64,000 nucleotides of DNA from Azolla caroliniana (taxonomy: Eukaryota; Polypodiophyta), in assembly GCA_043228905.1 (NCBI GenBank), contig JBHGNT010000006.1:20274001-20338000 (forward strand), written 5' to 3'. Of the stretch, positions 1 to 10,427 are shown in pieces (the stretch's first letter is position 1; each line of letters opens with the position of its first letter). The position numbers were made by a program, and so were the translations under genes. A model generated the notes under the pieces. The model was not told where the DNA came from. It did not search any database and was given only the letters and a program-made list of their open reading frames with translations.

Positions 1-799
1 TTCGCTCCGGTGACTTCTTCGAATTGGTGTCGTCGGCTCCGTTGTCTTTTCGGTAATACCGACAATTCTTTCGGAAGTGCCCCGGCTTCCCACAGTGGAA
101 GCATGTGGGCCTTCCTCTTGACTGTGACCGGGTCCCCGACTTCTCCCGTCTTTGCGGACTCCGGTTCCGTTGTCTTCCCCGATCCGATTCGGCAAGCAGC
201 ATCTTCGGATCGGAGGCCGGTTCTTTATCTCTCCGACGCGCTTCTTCGTTCAAGATACTTGTCTTTACTGTTTGTAGGGACAAGTTATCTTCGGTGCAGG
301 AGGTGCTGAGAGTCACCACCAAGTTCTCCCAGCTTTCCGGCAATGTACACATCAGAATGATGGCTTGCATTGCATCCTCGAGCGGGAACTTGATCGCCGC
401 AAGCTGGTTCACGAATCCCATGAACGTGCTTACGTGTTCCACCATACTCTCGCCGTCCCGGTACTTGAGGTTCACTATCTTCCTCATCAGGGAGGTCCGG
501 TTCAACGCATTCTTCCTCTCGTAGAGGCCTGACAGCTTCCGCCACATCTCATATGCGTTGGTGTCGTTCGCCACATGTTGTAGAACGCTCACGTCAACGT
601 ATTGCCGAATGGTTGCAACGGCTTTCCGGTTCAGAAGCCTCCATTCCGACTCAAGTACCCCCTTCGGTATTTCCGACCTGTCAATCGGTTCGTACAGGTC
701 CCGAACAATCAGAAGATCCTCCATCTTGATCTTCCAGTTGGCGTAATTCTGCGCATTCAGCACCATCATCCCCGGCTGCCCGCTGCCGCCGCCTTCCAT
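1..799 (-). CDS. gag: Copia gag polyprotein, N-terminal part (partial)
   Basis: Reading the minus strand from the ATG at 799-797, the frame stays open to the window edge (about 266 codons) with no stop. The N-terminus has the copia gag pattern (NYANWKIKMEDLL near residue 20), followed by the helical capsid-like gag domain ending in SWENLVVTLS. A zinc knuckle CFHCGKPGHFRKNC (CX2CX4HX4C) lies at about residues 232-245 (positions 61-104). Gag forms the cytoplasmic virus-like particle, and the knuckle binds genomic RNA. The start was chosen because it is the first ATG after the primer-binding site and precedes the conserved domain. Protease, integrase and RT would lie off the left edge. The frame is complete as far as it can be seen, unlike most coding regions in this window. 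Confidence 0.85.
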   Translation of the reverse strand, partial: MEGGGSGQPGMMVLNAQNYANWKIKMEDLLIVRDLYEPIDRSEIPKGVLESEWRLLNRKAVATIRQYVDVSVLQHVANDTNAYEMWRKLSGLYERKNALNRTSLMRKIVNLKYRDGESMVEHVSTFMGFVNQLAAIKFPLEDAMQAIILMCTLPESWENLVVTLSTSCTEDNLSLQTVKTSILNEEARRRDKEPASDPKMLLAESDRGRQRNRSPQRREKSGTRSQSRGRPTCFHCGKPGHFRKNCRYYRKDNGADDTNSKKSPER

Positions 800-814
800 T
801 TTCTGCAGCAACTC

Positions 815-826
815 GCTCTGATACCA
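815..826 (-). other. Primer-binding site of Copia-alpha
   Basis: On the minus strand this reads TGGTATCAGAGC, the classical plant copia site complementary to the 3' end of initiator tRNA-Met. It lies three bases inside the inner end of the LTR, as expected for the start of minus-strand DNA synthesis. Confidence 0.9.
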
Positions 827-829
827 AAT

Positions 830-1498
830 TGATGGAAATAATCGACACTTTCCAAACTTCACTTCTCAGCCACAACCAAGGAAACACACGAATCGTTGTT
901 GCAGAAAATGGGAAATGCAAAAGTAAGTAAGTGGACACGCGATTTAACGTGGAAAACCCTGTACGGGAAAAACCACGGGAGTGCAAGACTCCGAACCAAA
1001 ACTATGCACAGAGAAATATACAATGGCGAGCTGCAAGGCGACGACCTTGAGCTCGCTGTCCTCGCCACAGGCGGCGGTATTACACAGAGGCGTCGACCTC
1101 TTCCTTTCTCTCTCCCTCACGGCTGCTCTCACTTCGCTCCCTCTAAGTGGAAAACAGAAAGATGAGCAACAACACTAAAACACTTTGCCCTAAGTCATAT
1201 TTATACACATATGACTTTCGGGATATTTACAACTATAGCCTCAAGGGCCCTTGGCAAACATATTCACAAATATGTCCCCGCATCCGGATCTCTCTCCGGG
1301 TACCTTCATCATCCGGCTCCGTAGCCGGGGTCTTCATCATCCGGCTCCGTAGCCGGGGTCTTCATCATCCGGCTCCGTAGCCGGGGTCTTCATCATGCTT
1401 CATGCTGGGTACTCTTCATGCTCCGGTTCCGTAACCGCAACCGGGCTTGCCGTCATTCATCTCCGGACATCCCATCCGGAGGGACCGAAATCCCAACA
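830..1498 (-). repeat. 5' LTR of Copia-alpha
   Basis: About 669 bp. On the minus strand it begins TGTTGGGATTTCGG and ends in CA next to the primer-binding site. A TATA-like TATAAATA lies on the minus strand at about 1199-1206. It is recognisably related, in the opposite orientation, to the solo LTR at 21386-22143: shared start TGTTGGGA, a GC-rich tandem repeat in the U3 part, a TATAAATATGACTTAGGG block, and a GTGGTTTTTCCC block near the end. Confidence 0.85.
1305..1391. repeat. 28-bp tandem repeat, three copies, in the Copia-alpha LTR
   Basis: The core CCGGCTCCGTAGCCGGGG recurs at 1313, 1341 and 1369, a 28-bp period. The core is itself a near-perfect inverted repeat (CCGGCT/AGCCGG). It lies upstream of the TATA-like box in the element's orientation, where enhancer repeats are often found. 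Confidence 0.85.
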
Positions 1499-2143
1499 TC
1501 GGGCCTTTCGCTTCAGATCGTTTGCGTGAGTCGGGTGGGAACCGCTGGGGTTTTGGACTAAGAGAAAGAAGAATATGAGATAAGGTTAGTTATGAATAGA
1601 TTGCAAGATGAAGATATGAAACTCGTGAATCTCACGAGTATAGTGTATTAATTGATACTTAGATTGTAAGAGAGAAATAGATGGCAAAATCGTGAATCCC
1701 ACGAATATTTTATATTAATCAACCCTTATAAAAAATCAACCACCACTATACATCTTTCTCTCTTCCTTATATAGTGATGGAAGAGTCTAAGTTTATCACA
1801 TGCAAGCATCATGCTTTTTTTGACTTTAGTTTTCATGCACACTACATGTGCATGATTAGCTTTCTATCACATCTTTTCTTTTAACTCGAGTGTGTATGCA
1901 TGAATAACTTTTTCTATCATGCTTATCTAGAATATTTACTTGGGATAAAGTTTACTATAACTTTATAACTCATAATATGCTAGTATAGTGGTAAGGTTTA
2001 AAATCGTTAACATGGAGGTATAGGGTTCAAATCTTGCCCTATGCATGTAATATAATTATTGTAATATGTCTCCTATTTCTTTATACTTAGTCAATCGGGT
2101 ACTCCACACATATTTTACGTAGTGTACAAAGTACACCACGACA
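1499..2143 (-). repeat. 3' LTR of Gypsy-1a (lacks its outer two bases)
   Basis: It pairs with 31547-32193 over its whole length. The inner end is ...CACCACGACA, followed at 2144 by a C-rich stretch that is the polypurine tract on the minus strand. It contains an antisense tRNA-like module at 1981-2034. Confidence 0.88.
1981..2034 (+). promoter_or_regulatory. tRNA-like Pol III module in the Gypsy-1a 3' LTR
   Basis: An A-box-like TAGTATAGTGG (1981-1991) and a B-box-like GGTTCAAATCT (2024-2034) have starts 43 nt apart, as in a tRNA gene. Their orientation is opposite to the element. No acceptor stem or mature cloverleaf is recognisable. Confidence 0.55.
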
Positions 2144-3660
2144 CTCACCCCCTCTGAACTTGCACATCCTCCAGTATGTGCCAAAGTTTCCGATGCTTGT
2201 TATTTTCCTTCATCCGTAGCACTCTCCGATTCTCCCCTTATGTCGATTATCAATTGTAGTCCACTTTCTTCGCTTTCCACATCACCGCGATCTTTGTCCG
2301 ATTGCTCCTCGTTGTCGGTCTTGTCTAAGCTTACATAAGGTTCGTCGTCAGTCCGCTTCTGGAAAATCTTCACCCGTTTCCCCGCTATAGGCACCTGTAG
2401 TATTGTTCCATCCAACTCACATAGTCGGTAAGTTCCGTTGTTGAAAACTTTCTGAACCTCGTATGGCCTGAACCACCTTTTAGCGAACTTCGTATTGTTG
2501 TATGTTGATGATCCAAACTATTGTCATAGACAATCACCCAATCTCCTTCTTCAATCTTCTGTGGTCGTAGTCGATGCTTTGTGTTGAATCAACTTTTGTT
2601 TTGGAATCGCACTTCCTGTCGTCGGCGTGTTGCTTCCGCTATGTCTTCCGGTTTTCCCTCTAGTTGTTGTATCCGGACCGCTAGTAGTTCTTCTCGGCTC
2701 ATTTCTTCCTTCCACGGTAGCACTGTCCATGTTGCAATTGCGGTTTCTGTTGGCATTACCGGTGCTTGTCCGGTCATAAGTTCGGCTGGCATATAACCGG
2801 CCATGGAACTATACGTTGTGCGATCCGCTCATAGTGCATACGGAAGCATCTACGACCAATCCTTCACCCTTTCGTCGCATGCTTTTGCAAGTGCTTTGAC
2901 GATTGGACTATGTCCTCGTTCGATCTTCCCGTTGGCTTCCGGATTGTATGCCGTGGTTAGCGTTAACCGTACTCCATGTCTAACGAAGAATTCCCTAGCT
3001 TTATCAGAGTCAAGTTCTCCCCGATCCGCAATCACTTGTCCTACGTACCCGTACCTACAGAACACTTCTTCCAAGAGAAATTGACATACTACGGAACATG
3101 TTTTCCTCCGTAGTGCCCGTCCTTCTACCTGGTTTGTCAGATCTTCCCGGGCTAACACCAAGTACTTCTTTTGTCCTATCCCGGTTGGCATGGCCACAAT
3201 GTCGACCTTCCATTTGAAGTTGATTGTCGGTGAGAATGTCAGATGTAATTCATCTTGGTGTCGAACTCTGGAGTAGATTTGACATTTCTCGCAGCTTTCT
3301 GTGAACTCTACTACATCTTTGTACATATTCTTCCACCAATATTTTTGTTTGATCTTCGCAAATGTTGCCCATGTTCCCTGATGTCCAGCCCAATTGGATT
3401 CGTGAAATTCGAACATTATCTGGTTTCGTTGCTCTTTTGTTCCAACTACTTGTAGTGGTATGCCATCCGGTCTTTTCGGCTCCCTCTAGATTAATCCGTT
3501 GTTCAAGAAAAACTCTAGACTTGCCGTTTCTTACTTCGGATCTCGGCTCTCTTTTCTTTATTGTCTGATTATTCCTCGATTTCTTGTAGCACTTTCTCGA
3601 TCAACAAGCTTTCTCCCTCATATTCTTCTTCCTGGAATTCTAGGATTACATTCACCTGAC
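2144..3660 (-). pseudogene. Gypsy-1a integrase and 3' end of pol (decayed)
   Basis: The longest open piece (2850-3416, 188 residues) holds the zinc-binding HHCC region (HESNWAGHQGTW followed by CEKCQ) and the catalytic core: D in VDIVAMPTG, D in VIADRGELD and E in EANGKIERGH. The integrase C-terminal (GPY/F-type) end lies in other frames at 2200-2804, so at least two frameshifts separate the parts. The integrase would insert the cDNA into chromosomes; this copy cannot be expressed whole. The intact version is at 56148-59615. A polypurine tract (minus strand) covers about 2144-2165. Confidence 0.8.
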
Positions 3661-3669
3661 ATATGTGCT

Positions 3670-4165
3670 CCGAAGTAAAGTAGTTTTCGGAAACTTCTTC
3701 ATTATCGTATTCGGCTATGTCGTCTCCGAGCCGTGCCCTTGATAGCATATTTGCTGCCGCGTTGTCTTTTCCGGAGATGTGTCATATCTCCGGATTAAGC
3801 GACTTTATATATGCAATCCATCTTAGCATAGCCACATCTGGTATTGTGCAACACCTCATCATCCCGAGTATCGGAAGACAATCCGTTTCGATCACTACTT
3901 CGACTCCGATCAAGTATCCGAAGTAAAGTAGTTTTCGGAAACTTCTTCATTATCGGATTCGGCTATGTCGTCTCTAAGCCGTGCCCTTGATAGCATATCT
4001 GCTATCGCGTTGTCTTTTCCGGAGATGTGTCGTATCTCCGGATTAAGCAAATTTACATATGCAATCCATCTTAGCATAGCCACATCCGGTATTGTGCAAC
4101 ACCGCATCATTCTGAGTATCGGAAGACAATCCGTTTCGATCACTACTTCGGCTCCGATCAAGTAA
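3670..4165 (-). repeat. 248-bp tandem duplication inside the Gypsy-1a RNase H region
   Basis: 3670-3917 and 3918-4165 are diverged copies of the same stretch (start CCGAAGTAAAG, then GTCGTCTC and the RNase H end with its SGKDN motif). Gypsy-1b has a single copy of this stretch, so the duplication is private to this element. Confidence 0.85.
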
Positions 4166-4925
4166 TCTCGATCTGATTTTATCACCGACACGACTCCCCA
4201 TAATTCTCTTTTAACTTGTGCATATTCGTGTTGCCTTTCGTTGAGAACCTTTGCTCCGAATCGGATCGGATATTGTGAACCATCCGAATCGGCTTGATTG
4301 ATGACCCATCCGATCCCGGTTGGACTTGTATTAACCGTTACTATAATCAGTCGGTCATAGTTCGGCTTCTTAAGTGCTTTTGCCCTCCGCAATGATTTCT
4401 TGAACTTCTTCACGACTTTGGTATGTTCCGGTTTCCATTCGAACTTCTTTCCCTTCCGCAACAAGTGATAGAGTGGGTCCGCAATGTGTGCATAGTGCGG
4501 AATCCATATGTGATAAAATGCACATGCCCCAAGAAACCTACAGACTTTGGATTGTGACTCGCATATTTCTTTCATAGCTTGAATCACATCAATCTTGGTT
4601 GGTGACGGTCTTCGGCCGTAGGGCCCACATAGATGCCCGACTACCAATATCTCTTCTTGCCCGAATGCCGATTTCTCTCCAGAGAGTGTTAGGTGCACAT
4701 CTTCTAACTTCCGTAAAACTTTCTTGCAAATATGGTCGACTACGAACTTTTGGCATCCCCGATCATCCATAGTCTCATTTTTTTCTTCCACCGCACATCC
4801 TTTTATCGGAATGTCATATAGGAACGCCATTGTTATCTCCGGAATGCAGTCCCGGAGCACCTTGTTCATTGCATTCATCATATGTGTGACCGAGTTCGTC
4901 GCGCCTTGTGGTAGCGTGCACATCT
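3910..4925 (-). pseudogene. Gypsy-1a reverse transcriptase C-terminal part plus RNase H
   Basis: A 337-residue open piece starts within RT at MCTLPQGATNSVTHMMNAMN and continues through the palm motif, the thumb and RNase H (TVNTSPTGIGW, IETDCLPIL). The catalytic motif reads FLYDIPIKG, whereas Gypsy-1b and Gypsy-3 have FLDDIP; loss of this aspartate should abolish polymerase activity. The first RNase H aspartate (TVDTS in Gypsy-1b) is changed to asparagine. The block is cut at 4925 by Copia-beta, and the RT N-terminal part resumes at 10873. Confidence 0.85.
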
Positions 4926-5393
4926 TGTGAATGTAAACGTGCGGAAGCGTTAGACAGAACCGGCTTAGTCGGATAGCAACAGAGAATAAGAGGTTTAATG
5001 GAGAAACTTAATACACAGAGAGAGTATACACATGAGAGACAGAGAGAGTAGAGCGTAAACGTTTATTTAAAAATAACTCTACAACTCTGTACATATAACA
5101 TGCTAAACAACACTATTTATACAAGTCCATAAAGGACTGACATAAGTATTGACAGGTACTTCAATATTCCTACGTGCGGCTGACACTAACTACGAGACAA
5201 TGATTACCTAGTAGTCTAGGCTACTACTAGGCTTCCGGTTCCCGCTCGAATTCGGCTCTCCGATCCGTCTCCCCAATCCGGCCGGTTGTTTTCGGATACC
5301 ATCCGAATACCGATCCGGCTCATCCTTCCGGATGCCGATCTGGCTCAAGCTTCTTTAGCTGATCCGGATCTGGTTGAGCTTGCTCGCTCAACA
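4926..5393 (-). repeat. 3' LTR of Copia-beta
   Basis: 468 bp ending ...GCTCAACA on the plus strand, followed by TTCCCCTTCAAGCTC, which is a purine-rich tract on the minus strand. A TATA-like box (TATAAATAG on the minus strand) lies near 5110-5120. Confidence 0.88.
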
Positions 5394-5735
5394 TTCCCCT
5401 TCAAGCTCAACTTGAGGTCGGATCTTGGTGTTGGTGTCTGTGGCGGGCGGTTCCTCTACGCAGCTTCTTCTGGCGTTGGTTCACCTTGCTTGCGCTCCTC
5501 GTCCGGTCCGGTCTGGTTTGCCACGACCCTTCTGGTTCTGCTCACTTTGACCTCCTCAGTCGACTTGTCTGCTCAACAAACCCATTTTAGCTTCCTCACT
5601 GATGTGACTCCAGCGCTTGTTGACCCATTGGTTCCTTCATGTTGGTGTCGACTTCTGCTGCGACCATGTCCATTTTGCCTTTAATTGATCTGAGTTCTCT
5701 GAATCTTGAACCGAATCGGTTTTCTTCGATTCGTT

Positions 5736-6815
5736 TCAGCTCTTGTCCGAATCGGTCGCTCCTGATTCATTCCGGCTCTTGTCCGAGTCGGTGTTCTCCA
5801 ACTCGTCTTCCGGTTTCAGGCCCTTCACCATATCAGACCATGTCCGGGTCTTGGCCTTCTCCTTCCGGTCTGCTCTGTCCTTCTTGACTCTACCACCGCT
5901 GCCACTTGTTCCGACTACTTCCTTCGTTGACTCGGCTTCCTTTTTCACTTTGTCTCCCCCTTTGTTGGTTCTTTCTTCTTCTTCGGCTCCTTGTTCGATG
6001 CCCTCCGTTCCCTTTCCTTTTCTCCCCCTCAAGTGCGGCATGTCGAGATGATGAACACCAAGCATTTCAGTGAAGTGCTGCAACTTGTCCGATCCAAGTG
6101 GTTTGGTGAAGATATCGGCAACTTGCCGATCCGTCTGAACATACCGAAGTTCAACTTCACCGTGCAAAACCTGCTCACGCACGAAATGATAATGCACTTC
6201 TATGTGCTTTGTTCGAGCATGGAACACGGGGTTCTTGGTGATCTGAATGTTGCTCATGTTGTCACAGTAGATCAGGATCAGGGTCGGTACCTCAATCCGT
6301 AGGTCTTGTAGTAGACGTCGAAGCGAGATGGCTTCACAGGTGGCATTGGTAGTGACCCGGTATTCAACCTTAGTGCTCGACAGAGCCATTGTTGGCTGCT
6401 TTTTGCTACTCCACACAACAACCGCCCTACCTAGAGAAAACATGTAACCGGAGGTGGATTGGCGATCCAATGCATCACCAACCCAGTCGGCATTGATATA
6501 TCCGATTAGCTTCCCAGCTATACCGTGTCGGTATAACAGCCCCCGATCCTTTGTGCCACTAACATATTGGAGTATCTGGTGTGCGCACTGAAGGTGCTCG
6601 ACGGTCGGCTTCTGCATGAACTGGTTGATCACTCTGACCGTGTAACTGAGGTCGGGTCGAGTGATTGTCAGGTATATGAGGCTTCCGACAATTTCTCGGA
6701 AGCGTTTCTCATTGCAGGCCGGTCCGAAGTTGGGACAGAGCTTCTGGTTCCGATCCAGGGGTGTGGAGACAGGTCGACATTCCGTTATGCTGAACTTGTA
6801 CAACATATTCAACAC
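5736..6815 (-). pseudogene. Copia-beta RT C-terminal end and RNase H, with charged tail
   Basis: An open piece of 359 residues begins just after the palm domain (VSTPLDRNQKL, then GSLIYLTITRPDLSY) and covers the RNase H: D in NADWVGD, E in KVEYRV, D in YCDNMSN, then the copia signature KHIEVHYHFVRE and ADIFTKPL. After the usual copia end it continues for about 100 residues of Lys/Glu/Asp-rich sequence (TNKGGDKVKKEAESTKEVV and similar) before a stop. RNase H would remove the RNA strand from cDNA hybrids. The tail is not typical of copia pol and may be read-through of the 3' untranslated region. Confidence 0.85.
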
Positions 6816-6821
6816 ATAGTG

Positions 6822-7782
6822 TCATTGTGAGAGAAATATGTCGTCGGGGGTTTGGATCACGTCGATCCCAAGAAAATAATGAAGGTCCCCCAGGTCCTTC
6901 ATTTCAAATGCGTCCAATAGTTGGGACTTTACTCGGCCGATTTCATTGAGTCCATGTCCGGTGATGACCAAATCATCTACATAAAGCAAGATGCAAACCA
7001 AACCGTCCAGACCTTGCCAGATAAACATCGATGAGTCGGATTTAGGGGTCACAAACCCCATCTTACGCAACCGGTGCGTAATCGTCGAATTCCAAGCTCA
7101 GGGGGCTTGTTTCAGACCGTAAAACGACTTCTTAAGCTGGCACACCATCGACTTGTTCATCTCTGACTAAAAACCTGGAGGTTGGATCATATAGACCCGT
7201 TCTTCAAGGTCACCTAGAAGAAACACATTCTTCACGTCCATCTGGTGAAGATGCCACCCCCCTTGCCGCAACAACCGCCAATACCACACGAATAGTCGTC
7301 ATCTTCGCTACTGGAGTGAAGGTCTCATTGTAATCGATTCTGTGGGTCTATGCGTATCCCTTTGCCACTAACTGGGCCTTGTACTGGTTTACCGAACCGT
7401 TGACATTGTACTTTACCTTGTACACCCATTTGCAACCGATTGGTTTACAATGTCGGGGAGGGTAAACGAGGTCCCATGTGTTGTTGGCATTGAGTGCCCA
7501 CATTTCTTCTTCCATAACGGCACGCCAATTTGCGTCCTTTACCGCTTCTGCATAGCTCTCCGGCTCACGCACTTCCTCCACTTTGATCATGTATGCATAG
7601 TGATGCGCCATGTACTCATTGTACCCGTACCGCGTAACGGGGTTCTTCATGCGGGAAGACCGGCATAACTTGGTATCACCCGGTTTGGGGCCCTTCTTGG
7701 CCAGTTCAGACTTCGTTCCCGAAGATCCACCTTCATCCTTTCCAGAGTCGGATGTGCTCCGAGCTGACTTAACGTTGCCCAC
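6822..7782 (-). pseudogene. Copia-beta reverse transcriptase (frameshifted)
   Basis: The N-terminal part (7348-7782) carries the copia RT entry motif (WRAVMEEEMWAL, NNTWDLV, IGCKWVYKVK, QYKAQLVAKGYA). The palm part (6822-7070) has the catalytic YVDDLVITG. Between 7070 and 7348 the frame is broken, though fragments such as the SFYGLKQAP-type region can be seen out of frame. It copies element RNA to DNA in other copies; here it is inactive. Confidence 0.82.
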
Positions 7783-8106
7783 TTCGTATTACGACATCTT
7801 CTTCTTCCCATTCTCTTTGCGCGTGAACTATCTCTTGGGTTCCTTGCGCGGGGGGAGCACGACAAAGTCTCCACTACTCGCCGGTTCTTCATCCGACTGG
7901 TCACTTTGACCAAGTCGCTCGTTCGGTCAGCTCAATTGAAACGATTCCGGACTCTCTTCTAGAGTCTCCAGCTCATCATCTTCTATCTGGACCTCCTCAG
8001 GCTCACTAGCCTCATATTTCGGAATTAGGTCTTCGTCGGGAGTTGGAGTGGGTAAGGAGTACCATGATGCCGTCTCATCAAACTCGACATCTCGGCTTAC
8101 TCGGAC

Positions 8107-9105
8107 CTACTTAGTCCGAGGGTTATAGCACTTATACCCCTTCTGCTGATGCGAGTAGTCGACTAGGATGCACTTCTTCGACTTCGGATCTAGCTTTTTT
8201 TGCTTCTCATCCAGTACATGCACATATGCTATGCTACTGAATATCCGAAGGTGTCTCAAATTCGGCTTGCGCCCGAAATACAGCTCGTGTGCTAACACCT
8301 TGTCACAGATACAATTTTGGATGTAGACGGTCGTCCGGACCGCCTCAGCCTAGTAGAAATGGGACACACTCTTCTCTTCCAACATTGCCCTTGCCGCGTC
8401 GACAATCGACCGGTTCTTCCTTTCGGCCACACCGTTTTGCTTTGGTGTGTACCTACAACTGAATTCTCTCCGAATTTCGTTCTGCTGCAGATAACTGTTG
8501 AATTGGCTAGAAAAGTATTCTTTCCCGCCATCCGACCGCAGATACTTGATCTTCCTCTCTGTTTCCCGTTCAGCCAAGCTTTGAAGGTTCCGGAAACACT
8601 TGAAGACTTCGCTCTTCCTCTCGATGACGTAGATCCACGTGTGCTGGTTGTAGTTGTCGATGAAGGAGGCGAAATACCGACTCCCGCCAAGACTAACATT
8701 TTGTGCCGGTCCCCATACATCCGAATGGATTAAATTGAGCTTGTTATGGCTCTAGTTTCGTTTGGTGGGGAATGGAAGCCGGTGTTGCTTCCCGAGTTGG
8801 TAGGCTTCACAAATTTCGGCCTTCCGACCGCTAAATTTCGGCAAACCAAAGACAACTTGTTTCGATTGCAGGTCCTGAAGCCTCCGGTACTTGATGTGGC
8901 CGATCCGCTTGTGCCACAGGTCGATGTCCGACTCGACCTTTTGCCCTTTAGAAAACATGGCGGTGCCAACGTCATTGGTGTTGAGGATGAACATCTTCCC
9001 TTCTCTGCGCCCTTGCGCAAGTATCCGACCTTCTTCCTCGATGAAGCACCCTAGGTGCGTAAACCGCACCTGCATCCCCTGGTCAACAATTTGTCCAATT
9101 GACAC
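8107..9105 (-). pseudogene. Copia-beta GAG-pre-integrase and integrase (frameshifted)
   Basis: 8752-9105 holds the GAG-pre-integrase zinc region (DLWHKRIGHIKYRRLQDL, then CEAYQLGKQHRLPF). 8350-8577 holds part of the catalytic core (YLRSDGGKEYFS and NGVAERKNRSIVDAARAML, including the catalytic Glu). 8107-8298 holds the region after the core (LRHLRIFSSIAYVHV). The pieces lie in different frames. The order agrees with copia elements, where integrase precedes RT. Confidence 0.82.
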
Positions 9106-9169
9106 CAGGTTCTTTGTGATAGTCGGAACGTGAGTACGTTCATCAACTTCCCCTTTTGTCCGACATGGC

Positions 9170-10333
9170 TTAAAGGGACGTCTCCGACATGCACAATCGG
9201 GTGAGGGGTGTCGTCTCCGGTTTCAACAATCCCCGGTTGTTCCGGCTTTCCTCCAAAAAAGAGGACCACTCTTCATGGCTCGTCATGTGGCTGGACGCTC
9301 CGGAATCAACGTACCAAACTTCCTCTGATTTGGAAGTAGTCTTCTTCATTGAGTTAGCCTTCTGCTTCATCACGAAGGTTGGCCCTTTACCGGTTTTCCC
9401 GGTTGCAGATCCTTCCGATCCTTCCGCGTAGAGCGAGCTTTGCCAGTTCTCCCAACTGGTTTTGCCGGATCCGAATTTTTCCGTATCAGCATGCTTCTTC
9501 CAAGACTCACTTTCCCTCTGGCCCTTTTTGACACAGTAGCAGCATTCCGTGTCGGCTTTTCCTTGCCGGTTCCCAACGCCTCTTTGACTCCCCCTGCTTG
9601 TGGAGGGTTCAGAACTACTGTCGGCACCACCTCTATGCCTCCAGACTTGCTCTTGTCGGCCGCCTCCATTGCGTGCCGACCCACCTCGTCCACCACGTCC
9701 ATGGGGCTGATTTATCTCTGTGTACAACATCTGGCCGTTCGATTGAATAGTCCTTGACCCACTCGCATGGTTTTCTTCGACCATCAACATCGATTGCAAG
9801 TCGAAGAAAGATGGTGGTTTCTCCTGGGCGCAGATCGTTGTCCGGATTGGCCCGTACTTTTGCGCTAGACCACCGAGGCAGATTTGTACCATCTCGTCTT
9901 CATCCACCGTCACATTGATGGACCCGAGTGCGTCGCAAATCTCCTTTATCTTGGTGGTGTAATTTGTAATCGACATATCTCTTTGCCGGATGTTGTTCAG
10001 CTCTTGTCGGAGTTGCAACTTACGGGTTGTGGTACTCGCGACGAAAATCTTCCTCAGATTTCCCCGGGACTCCTTCGGTGTCTTTGCATCCTTGATGTAG
10101 CCGAGCATCTGATCGTGCACACAGGACGCGGGGCAGTACAATACTCGGCTCGCTCCTTGCTCCCATATCGGGAAGTCCTTGTGTGAAGGCTCCAGTGCTA
10201 CTTCATTTGTTCCTTCCACAAAGCTCCAATATCCATGCCCCAACAGGTATTGGTGCATTTTATATGACCAGGACGCGTAATTGCTCCGGTCGAGCTTCTC
10301 TGTTGGAAGTGAACGCACCATTCCTCTGGCCAT
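9170..10333 (-). CDS. gag: Copia-beta gag and protease start
   Basis: 387 residues from an ATG 95 bp inside the 5' LTR. The N-terminal copia gag domain (NYASWSYKMHQYLLGHGYW near residues 18-36) is followed by the UBN2-type helical region (LRQELNNIRQRDMSITNY). A Gly/Arg-rich linker follows, then a degenerate zinc knuckle (CCYC at about residue 265; the downstream His/Cys are lost), and the protease motif VWYVDSGASSHMTSH with catalytic Asp. The protease continues in another frame at 9051-9269. This is the longest open reading frame of Copia-beta. The degraded knuckle suggests it no longer packages RNA normally. Confidence 0.82.
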   Translation of the reverse strand: MARGMVRSLPTEKLDRSNYASWSYKMHQYLLGHGYWSFVEGTNEVALEPSHKDFPIWEQGASRVLYCPASCVHDQMLGYIKDAKTPKESRGNLRKIFVASTTTRKLQLRQELNNIRQRDMSITNYTTKIKEICDALGSINVTVDEDEMVQICLGGLAQKYGPIRTTICAQEKPPSFFDLQSMLMVEENHASGSRTIQSNGQMLYTEINQPHGRGGRGGSARNGGGRQEQVWRHRGGADSSSEPSTSRGSQRGVGNRQGKADTECCYCVKKGQRESESWKKHADTEKFGSGKTSWENWQSSLYAEGSEGSATGKTGKGPTFVMKQKANSMKKTTSKSEEVWYVDSGASSHMTSHEEWSSFLEESRNNRGLLKPETTPLTRLCMSETSL

Positions 10334-10410
10334 ATCTTCTCTCTATCTGTTGTTACTGGGTTCTAGGGTTCGTCTACAGAAGCAAGTGTCGGCTATAGAG
10401 GTTCTCAAAC

Positions 10411-10427
10411 CTCGCGCTCTGATACCA
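10411..10427 (-). other. Primer-binding site of Copia-beta
   Basis: On the minus strand it reads TGGTATCAGAGCGCGAG, the initiator tRNA-Met type site, directly abutting the LTR. Confidence 0.88.

Larger units (their letters stand above)
1..1498 (-). mobile_element. Copia-alpha: Ty1/copia LTR retrotransposon, 5' part only
   Basis: The element reads right to left: 5' LTR (830-1498), primer-binding site, then gag, with pol and the 3' LTR beyond the left edge. It is inserted just after the first two bases of the Gypsy-1a 3' LTR: the Gypsy-1a LTR should begin TGTCGGG, and only TCGGG onward is present after position 1498. TCGGG is therefore the expected 5-bp target duplication, with its partner off the left edge. 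The open gag suggests a relatively recent insertion. Confidence 0.85.

Noticed and set aside
1305-1391. CRISPR-like array (28-bp direct repeats)
   Set aside because: The repeats are contiguous without spacers and lie in a plant copia LTR; a 54-bp version occurs in the related LTR at 21455-21670.
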